Assembly: GCA_902767055.1 (NCBI GenBank)
Contig: CACXFX010000159.1
Location: 1 to 9,857 of the forward strand
Reading direction: 5' to 3'
Source of the DNA: an uncultured Pseudomonadota bacterium
GTDB taxonomy: Bacteria; Pseudomonadota; Alphaproteobacteria; RF32; CAG-239
DNA: 9,857 nucleotides
The position numbers and the translations under genes are program-made. Positions 5,910 through 9,857 of this stretch are shown piece after piece. Each line of letters begins with the position of its first letter. The first letter of the stretch is position 1. The notes beneath the pieces are model-generated. The model searched no databases, had not been told where the DNA came from, and worked only from the letters and a program-made list of their open reading frames with translations.

Positions 5910-6899
5910 TTACTGCACGCTGGCGTCCATCGGATTAAACTTTAACAAAAGCGTGTTCCACATCTTATATTTATCTGCGTATTTTTCGGCAAAAATGCGA
6001 TAGATGTTGACATTGTTGTGGTTTTGGCACGAAATAACCGCGCGTCTTGCACTTTCGGCAATGGCCCTGAAATGCGGGTCGGAATTATATCTTGATGTAT
6101 CGACAATTTTGACATCTCTTACGGTTCCGTCTTGGTTTAAGAAAGCACGAATTTCGATAATCATATTTTCAATACCGCGTGCGCCGGGATCCAAATTCCA
6201 GCATTCGCGAAGTCTTCCCGCAATTGCGTCGGTTTCGGTAATAGTCAATTCGCTAAAATATGAGCCGTTTGTGCCGCCTTCAACGCCCATATTGGCAACT
6301 TCGGTGCCTGTTTTAATCACGGCAGGCGAATTTTGCTGACCGATTTCCTTTTCCATGGCATTGACACTGTCCATTAAACTCTTTAACGGGTTTGTGACGG
6401 TTTTGACTTCTTGAGGTTTGTCTTGAGTTTTCGGAGCCGGTTTCGGTGCGGGCTTAGGTTCAGGCTTCGGCTCGGGCTTCGGCGTGGGCTTCTTAGCCGG
6501 TTTCGGTGCGGGTTTGGGTTCAGGTTTCGGCGTCGGTTTCGGATCCGGTTTTTTATCTTTTTGAGGCTCGGGTTTCTTTTCAGGCTCCGGTGCGACAAAA
6601 CTTTCTTTTGGTTGTTCGATTTTTTTAGGTTCCGGTTTCGGCTCAGGTTTCGGCGCCGCTTCTTCTTTCGTGAATTTCGGCGGTGTTTTTTCAGTCACCG
6701 TTGCTTTTTTTTCTTCATCACCGAAGACGGCTTTGGGCGGCAGGTTGGTCATTTCACCTAATTTGACATCTTTAAGATCAACAATAATCGGAGCTTGCCC
6801 TAAGGTCATTTTCGGTCTGTGAAACATCGGCAAATCAATCACAAGCACAACAAATGCCGCGATATGCAAAGCGATTGATCTGTACAAATATTTCTTCAT
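5910..6899 (-). CDS. tolA: TolA, with a proline-lysine-glutamate-rich spacer
   Basis: TolA is the inner-membrane-anchored link that reaches across the periplasm in the Tol-Pal system. One helix (about residues 8-24) anchors the N-terminus. Residues 83-163 are a KP/EP/AP-rich spacer. Residues 215-329 match the alphaproteobacterial TolA C-terminal domain: a RECWNLDPGARG segment, QDGTVRDVKIVD, then FRAIAESARRAVISC and the closing MWNTLLLKFNP. C233 and C291 are placed to form the domain's disulfide. The spacer is unusual: E. coli TolA has a long Ala/Lys/Glu-rich helix, whereas this one looks like the extended Pro-Lys region of TonB. The C-terminal domain and the tolQR linkage favour TolA over TonB. 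An insertion (about 292-310) sits between SC and the final helix. It starts seven bases after the tolR stop. Confidence 0.88.
   Translation of the reverse strand: MKKYLYRSIALHIAAFVVLVIDLPMFHRPKMTLGQAPIIVDLKDVKLGEMTNLPPKAVFGDEEKKATVTEKTPPKFTKEEAAPKPEPKPEPKKIEQPKESFVAPEPEKKPEPQKDKKPDPKPTPKPEPKPAPKPAKKPTPKPEPKPEPKPAPKPAPKTQDKPQEVKTVTNPLKSLMDSVNAMEKEIGQQNSPAVIKTGTEVANMGVEGGTNGSYFSELTITETDAIAGRLRECWNLDPGARGIENMIIEIRAFLNQDGTVRDVKIVDTSRYNSDPHFRAIAESARRAVISCQNHNNVNIYRIFAEKYADKYKMWNTLLLKFNPMDASVQ
6435..6531 (-). repeat. 60-bp direct repeat inside the tolA spacer
   Basis: The stretches at 6435-6471 and 6495-6531 are near-identical copies (three differences in 37 bases) exactly 60 bp apart, i.e. 20 codons in frame. 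They encode the PKPEPKPAPKPA-type part of the TolA spacer. The in-frame period means gain or loss of a unit would change spacer length without breaking the protein. Shorter degenerate KPEP/KPAP units surround it (about 6410-6650). Confidence 0.7.
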
Positions 6900-6906
6900 C
6901 GGACGC

Positions 6907-7341
6907 TTATTTTCCTCTGCTTAACGGCCTCGGCTCAGTTTTTAATCCGACCCTTTCAAAGCCGGCCTCTTTTAAAAGTGCCATTAGATTAATGACGCGA
7001 CCGTACGCCGATTCGGTATCGCCCGAGATGGTAATCGTTGCTTCATCATTTTCGCCTTTAATCGCCTTGACTTTAGCCACGACTTTATCGGCTTCAATCT
7101 CGGTTTTGCCGATATAATAACGGCCTTCTTTGTCAACGCTGATATTAATCGAGGTTTCTTTGCCCTCAAAAGCCTTGCCGCCGACTTTAGGTAAATTCAG
7201 CGAAATGCCTGATGTCATCAAGGGTGCGGCAACCATAAAGACCACAAGCAAAACCATCATCACATCCATTAAATTGGTGATGTTGATGGTTGCGTTGCGT
7301 CTTGAGGGGCGGCGCGATGAATAGCGAAACGAATTTTGCAT
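6907..7341 (-). CDS. tolR: TolR, ExbD/TolR-family proton-channel subunit
   Basis: TolR pairs with TolQ to form the proton-driven motor that energises TolA. It has a short basic cytoplasmic N-terminus, one transmembrane helix (about residues 27-45) and a periplasmic domain. The helix begins with the family signature N-L-M-D-V-M-M-V-L-L; D26 corresponds to the proton-carrying aspartate (D23 in E. coli). SGISLNLPKV (44-53) is the usual transition into the periplasmic domain, and 144 residues is normal. GGAG inside the end of tolQ lies seven bases before the ATG, and only two bases separate the two genes, so translation is likely coupled. ExbD is the alternative, but the adjoining TolA-type gene decides for TolR. 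Confidence 0.92.
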   Translation of the reverse strand: MQNSFRYSSRRPSRRNATINITNLMDVMMVLLVVFMVAAPLMTSGISLNLPKVGGKAFEGKETSINISVDKEGRYYIGKTEIEADKVVAKVKAIKGENDEATITISGDTESAYGRVINLMALLKEAGFERVGLKTEPRPLSRGK

Positions 7342-7343
7342 TT

Positions 7344-8090
7344 TTATTCTCCGGCAATTTCGGCGCGAATCGTTGTATCATCAATTTCACGCGATAAAAT
7401 GGAAGAAAATTCGGCAATAAAATTTTCAAGCCTTTTGGCATAGCGGTCATTGTCGCTCGAAATCGAGTTATAGGCCAAAACGGCCGGAATTGCGGCAATC
7501 AAACCAAACGCCGTTGTAAACAAGGCCTCGGCAATACCGGGAGCCATAGCGGATAACGAATTGCTTTGCGTAACGGCAATCGCGTTAAAGCTGTTGATGA
7601 TGCCCCAAACGGTGCCGAACAGACCCACCAGCGGAGCAACCGAGCCGGTTGAAGCCAAAAAACCGAGGCGTCTGTCCAAATCATCAAGTTCTTTATCCAT
7701 GGTCACCATCATTGCTTTCTCAATTCGTTGTTGAAGCGACACACCGCGAAGACCTCTGTCGGTTTTGGATTTCATAATATTGGTGCGACGCCATTCTTTC
7801 ATTGCCGCAACAAACATCGCCGACATCGGGTCACGCGGCGTGCTGCCGATGGCCTCATACAATCTGTCAAGCGAGCCGCCGGACCAGAATGCTTCTTCAA
7901 ATTTCTTGGTGGTGCGTTTGACTCGGCGCAAAGCCGACATTTTTTCAAAAATAATTGCCCAAGACCAAACCGATGCGGCAATCAAGCCGATCATAACGAT
8001 TTTTGTAATCGAATCGGATGCCCAAACCATATCCCAAAGCGATGGATTTGAGGCGGAGCTCACGGCATCTGATAAAACTTCTGTTTGCAT
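7344..8090 (-). CDS. tolQ: TolQ, MotA/TolQ/ExbB-family proton-channel subunit
   Basis: Inner-membrane motor component that forms the ring around TolR. Three membrane helices are visible: about residues 28-49, 142-166 and 184-207. The second and third carry the family pattern: APLVGLFGTVWGIINSF (152-168), then G-I-A-E-A-L-F-T-T-A-F-G-L-I-A-A-I-P-A (185-203). The cytoplasmic loop between helices 1 and 2 (about 51-141) has the expected length. The 248 residues are slightly longer than E. coli TolQ (230). The minus-strand AAAGGAT about nine bases before the ATG is the ribosome-binding site. It is the first gene of tolQRA. The YbgC thioesterase gene that often precedes tolQ is not present; the region upstream is the divergent control region shared with pal. 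Confidence 0.94.
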   Translation of the reverse strand: MQTEVLSDAVSSASNPSLWDMVWASDSITKIVMIGLIAASVWSWAIIFEKMSALRRVKRTTKKFEEAFWSGGSLDRLYEAIGSTPRDPMSAMFVAAMKEWRRTNIMKSKTDRGLRGVSLQQRIEKAMMVTMDKELDDLDRRLGFLASTGSVAPLVGLFGTVWGIINSFNAIAVTQSNSLSAMAPGIAEALFTTAFGLIAAIPAVLAYNSISSDNDRYAKRLENFIAEFSSILSREIDDTTIRAEIAGE

Positions 8091-8368
8091 TTTGCTTATC
8101 CTTTAATTTTAAATAGAAATATCAATGGTGAGCTTTATATCAAAAAATGTTTAAAATGCCTTTAATGAATGAAAAAAAACGCATTATGCACAGCTTTAAA
8201 GCTTAAAATAAAACTTTCGGTGATATTTTTGTGGAATTTTTTTCATTTTCTTATTGAAAAATTTACTTTTATTGCTTAAGTTATCTCTTGTATTAGTTGT
8301 ATTGCAATTAAGTCCTTTTGCGAATCGTTCGTGAAAGATTTGTTATTAAACCCATATGGAGAAAATAT
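8091..8368. promoter_or_regulatory. Divergent tolQ/pal intergenic control region
   Basis: This 278-base AT-rich gap between two diverging genes must hold both promoters. No hexamer pair is convincing: TTGAAA (8254-8259) with TAAGTT (8277-8282) at 17-nt spacing is the best plus-strand candidate. Two adjacent inverted repeats lie near its middle: GCATTATGC (8181-8189) and the perfect 12-bp palindrome AGCTTTAAAGCT (8192-8203). They could be an operator but may be chance in AT-rich DNA. The pal ribosome-binding site is GGAG at 8358-8361. A 19-codon frame at 8147-8206 has no ribosome-binding site and is not called. Confidence 0.4.
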
Positions 8369-8842
8369 ATGAAAAAAATCTTAGGTTTATTTTGTGCAAT
8401 GGCTATGTTGGCCGGTTGTTCATCATTGAGCTCAAACGGCGGCTTATTTGGCGGTAGCGAATGCGAGGCTAAAGAAGCTCGTGATTTCATGGCAAATGCT
8501 GAAGATCGCGTTTTCTTCGCACTCGACAGCTCTGCTTTGACTCCGAATGCTCAAGAAGTTTTGGACACACAGGTTGACTGGTTGACAGCTAAACGTCACA
8601 AAAAAGTCAATGTTATCGTTCAGGGTTACTGCGATGAACGCGGTACACGTGAATACAACTTGGCTTTGGGTGAGCGCCGCGCTAACGCCGTTAAGGAATA
8701 TTTAGTTTCTCACGGTGTTGATGCAGACCGCATTTCGACAATCTCATACGGCAAAGAAAGACCTGCCGTTTTGGGTAGCAACGAAGCGGCTTGGGCTCAA
8801 AACCGTCGCGCTGTGACAGTTGTTCGCACAAGCGATATGTAA
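8369..8842 (+). CDS. pal: Pal, peptidoglycan-associated outer-membrane lipoprotein
   Basis: A lipoprotein signal peptide ends in the lipobox LAGC, so C17 becomes the acylated first residue; the next residues (S, S) predict outer-membrane sorting. Residues 46-157 form an OmpA-like peptidoglycan-binding domain: VFFALDSSALT, then GYCDERGT (86-93), REYNLALGERRANAVKEYL, ISYGKERPAVLG and NRRAV. The D and R that bind diaminopimelate in this fold are kept (D89, R91, R146-R147 region). The E. coli GHADERGT motif is GYCDERGT here; a cysteine at this place is common in Alphaproteobacteria as far as I recall, and C32 could pair with C88. The ATG at 8369 is chosen because GGAG lies seven bases upstream and it gives a proper signal peptide; an ATG 17 codons earlier does not. 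It is transcribed away from tolQRA, and no tolB precedes it. Confidence 0.95.
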   Translation: MKKILGLFCAMAMLAGCSSLSSNGGLFGGSECEAKEARDFMANAEDRVFFALDSSALTPNAQEVLDTQVDWLTAKRHKKVNVIVQGYCDERGTREYNLALGERRANAVKEYLVSHGVDADRISTISYGKERPAVLGSNEAAWAQNRRAVTVVRTSDM

Positions 8843-8864
8843 TTTATCGTCTAAGCTAAACTTA

Positions 8865-8900
8865 AAAAAACGCATTCTTTAATTCAAGGATGCGTTTTTT
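8865..8900 (+). terminator. Intrinsic terminator of pal
   Basis: A long stem (8865-8879 with 8886-8900), including the 5-bp CGCAT/ATGCG core, one G-T pair and flanking A/T pairs, closes a TAATTC loop and ends in six T residues (8895-8900). The A run on the other side makes it partly bidirectional. Confidence 0.85.
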
Positions 8901-8901
8901 G

Positions 8902-8930
8902 TTGACAAATCTGCCAAAAAAGCGTAAAAA
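8902..8930 (+). promoter_or_regulatory. Promoter of the sugar transferase gene
   Basis: A perfect TTGACA (8902-8907), a 17-nt spacer and TAAAAA (8925-8930, four of six consensus bases) begin two bases after the pal terminator. The transferase is therefore its own transcription unit. The predicted start point (about 8936-8938) would lie downstream of the GGAAA ribosome-binding site at 8931-8935, so either the -10 is placed slightly differently or the message is nearly leaderless. Confidence 0.5.
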
Positions 8931-8943
8931 GGAAACAAATTTT

Positions 8944-8991
8944 ATGCTTTATGGCCTTTATAATTGTACTTGTATTGTGTCTGGTGCTTAA
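8944..8991 (+). CDS. Possible 15-residue overlapping leader peptide
   Basis: An ATG at 8944 opens a 15-codon frame (MLYGLYNCTCIVSGA) ending in TAA at 8989-8991 and overlapping the start of the sugar transferase in another frame. It is eight bases from GGAAA (8931-8935), normal Shine-Dalgarno spacing, whereas the transferase ATG at 8951 is 15 bases away. It may be translated as a leader that coupled the two starts, or it may be accidental. No function can be assigned. Confidence 0.25.
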   Translation: MLYGLYNCTCIVSGA

Positions 8992-9652
8992 AATTTTTGT
9001 AATATGCACCACGATAAATGAAATCAAGATACGACGCCAACGAAAAATCTATTGTGCTCAAAATAACATCGATGATGATTGTTTGCCAGGTACTTGCTTT
9101 TTTGTATTAAGGCGCTTGGCAGATGTCATTATTTCGGGGCTTGTTTGTCTGACAATTTTACCGATTTTGTTTGTGTTTTTGACACCGCTTATCAAATTGA
9201 CCTCTAAAGGACCTGTCATTTTTAAGCAAAAACGAATCGGCATTTTCGGCAAAGAATTTGTTTGTTACAAATTTCGCTCAATGTATGTCAGCGGAGATTT
9301 TTCGATAACAAAGATGGACGATGCGCGCGTCACCCCGATCGGGTTGATAATCAGAAAAACGCATATTGATGAATTTGTTCAGTTTTTTAACATTCTGAAA
9401 GGGGATATGAGCCTGATCGGCCCGCGTCCGTATCCAGATGACGTTGTTAAAAATCGAGATCATTTTCAAAATTGGCAAAAGCGCGTGTTGGTTCGTCCCG
9501 GTTTGACCGGATGGGCGCAAATCAATTCACCTCGAATGATGAATAATCAGCAGGTATTGGATTATGATTTGGCGTATCTTGAAAGTATGTCTTTAAAAAA
9601 AGACATCTTCATCTTCTTTGAAACATTAAAATTCAAGGATGTATCGTACTGA
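8951..9652 (+). CDS. Bacterial sugar transferase (polyprenyl-phosphate hexose-1-phosphate transferase, small monotopic type)
   Basis: These enzymes put the first sugar-1-phosphate on undecaprenyl phosphate to begin O-antigen, capsule or exopolysaccharide synthesis at the cytoplasmic face of the inner membrane. An N-terminal hydrophobic segment (about residues 1-20) is followed by the membrane re-entrant helix (53-80, R-L-A-D-V-I-I-S...). The catalytic part shows GPVIFKQKRIG (87-97), KFRSM (107-111), the essential Asp-Glu pair D140-E141 in HIDEFVQFFNIL, KGDMSLIGPRP (150-160) and RPGLTGWAQIN (182-192). At 233 residues it belongs to the small PglC-like group, plus the extra first helix, and lacks the four-helix domain of WbaP/WcaJ. 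The canonical T-S-L-D-E context is altered to T-H-I-D-E. The sugar cannot be read from sequence. The ATG at 8951 is the only usable start in frame, but GGAAA is 15 bases upstream, unusually far. Confidence 0.9.
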   Translation: MAFIIVLVLCLVLKIFVICTTINEIKIRRQRKIYCAQNNIDDDCLPGTCFFVLRRLADVIISGLVCLTILPILFVFLTPLIKLTSKGPVIFKQKRIGIFGKEFVCYKFRSMYVSGDFSITKMDDARVTPIGLIIRKTHIDEFVQFFNILKGDMSLIGPRPYPDDVVKNRDHFQNWQKRVLVRPGLTGWAQINSPRMMNNQQVLDYDLAYLESMSLKKDIFIFFETLKFKDVSY

Positions 9653-9690
9653 AAAAAAAGCCCGTGATTTTGTTTCACAGGCTTTTTTTT
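9652..9690. terminator. Bidirectional terminator between the sugar transferase and the right-edge gene
   Basis: GCC (9660-9662) plus GTGA (9664-9667) pair with TCAC (9675-9678) plus GGC (9680-9682) across one C/A mismatch. Eight A residues (9652-9659) and eight T residues (9683-9690) flank the stem, so it should work for both converging genes. It overlaps the transferase stop codon by one base and the stop of the minus-strand gene by two. Confidence 0.85.
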
Positions 9691-9857
9691 AACCAATCTT
9701 TGCCGCAGCACTTAACATATCATTATAAAAAATGTGTTTGCTTTCCGGCTTTTCGGGCTCGGCGATTTTGCCGGCAACGATTGTCTTAACCTCAGGCAAC
9801 GGCCAAGGTTTATCCAAAAGTTTGAAATATGCCATATCTGCCATCAGGCGCGCTTCC
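9689..9857 (-). CDS. C-terminal end of an unrecognised protein (partial)
   Basis: A minus-strand frame is open from the right edge of the window to a TAA at 9691-9689, giving the last 55 residues. The visible part begins EARLMADMAYFKLLDKPWPLP, carries a charged proline-containing stretch (AEPEKPESK) and ends NDMLSAAAKIG. Its codons look like those of the neighbouring genes and it stops directly at the shared terminator, so it is probably a real gene whose start lies outside the window. I do not recognise the family, and no motif, signal or membrane segment is visible in this fragment. Confidence 0.65.
   Translation of the reverse strand, partial: EARLMADMAYFKLLDKPWPLPEVKTIVAGKIAEPEKPESKHIFYNDMLSAAAKIG

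Noticed and set aside
6435..6531. Regularly spaced repeats resembling a CRISPR array
   Set aside because: The repeats are in frame, contiguous and encode the TolA spacer; there are no unique spacers between conserved repeats and no cas genes.
6411..6761. Plus-strand open frame of 116 codons rich in Arg and Phe, opposite tolA
   Set aside because: It is the complement of the Lys-Pro/Glu-Pro repeat codons of tolA; its low-complexity composition follows from that repeat and it has no ribosome-binding site.
8147..8206. 19-codon plus-strand frame in the tolQ/pal gap
   Set aside because: No ribosome-binding site upstream, unremarkable composition (MFKMPLMNEKKR...), and it overlaps the palindromes of the control region.

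Overview
The window looks like chromosomal DNA from a low-to-moderate GC, Gram-negative alphaproteobacterium. Evidence for this: a SAM-II-type riboswitch, a class found mainly in Alphaproteobacteria; TolQ/TolR/TolA and a Pal lipoprotein (two membranes); a CarD/CdnL-type RNA polymerase regulator; and a sulfatase-fold phosphoethanolamine-transferase-like enzyme. A secreted BspA-like leucine-rich-repeat protein and the general style of the genes recall uncultured host- or gut-associated Alphaproteobacteria, but that placement is an inference. No mobile element, CRISPR array, tRNA or rRNA was seen.

Layout. Positions 1-86 are an edge with no assignable gene, closed by a terminator (87-123). A promoter and a compact pseudoknot riboswitch (171-219) lie in front of a short, divergent S-adenosylmethionine synthetase (228-1238). 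A strong promoter (1272-1300) then drives a 155-160 nt highly structured RNA that ends in an intrinsic terminator only 29 nt before the BspA-like gene (1493-2419). It is either a free-standing small RNA or an attenuating leader. A type I methionine aminopeptidase follows (2494-3288). It converges on carD (3337-3840, minus) across a bidirectional terminator. Between carD and the next minus-strand gene are two tiny plus-strand genes (22 and 27 codons). They encode similar single-helix hydrophobic peptides, and the first one's ribosome-binding site sits inside a perfect hairpin. A phosphoethanolamine-transferase-like membrane enzyme (4178-5812, minus) comes next.

The right half is an envelope block. 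tolQ-tolR-tolA form a tight minus-strand operon (8090 down to 5910). Pal lies divergently on the plus strand (8369-8842), and tolB is absent from its usual place between tolA and pal. Beyond Pal's terminator, a monotopic sugar-1-phosphate transferase (8951-9652) has its own good promoter, and the window ends in the C-terminus of an unrecognised minus-strand gene (9689-9857).

How they fit together: TolQRA-Pal joins the inner membrane to the outer membrane and peptidoglycan during division. The phosphoethanolamine transferase and the sugar transferase modify or start surface glycans. MetK and Map are housekeeping methionine-metabolism and protein-maturation enzymes, with MetK apparently feedback-controlled by its own product. 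The least explained parts are the structured RNA at 1307-1463 and the tandem microproteins at 3999-4159.
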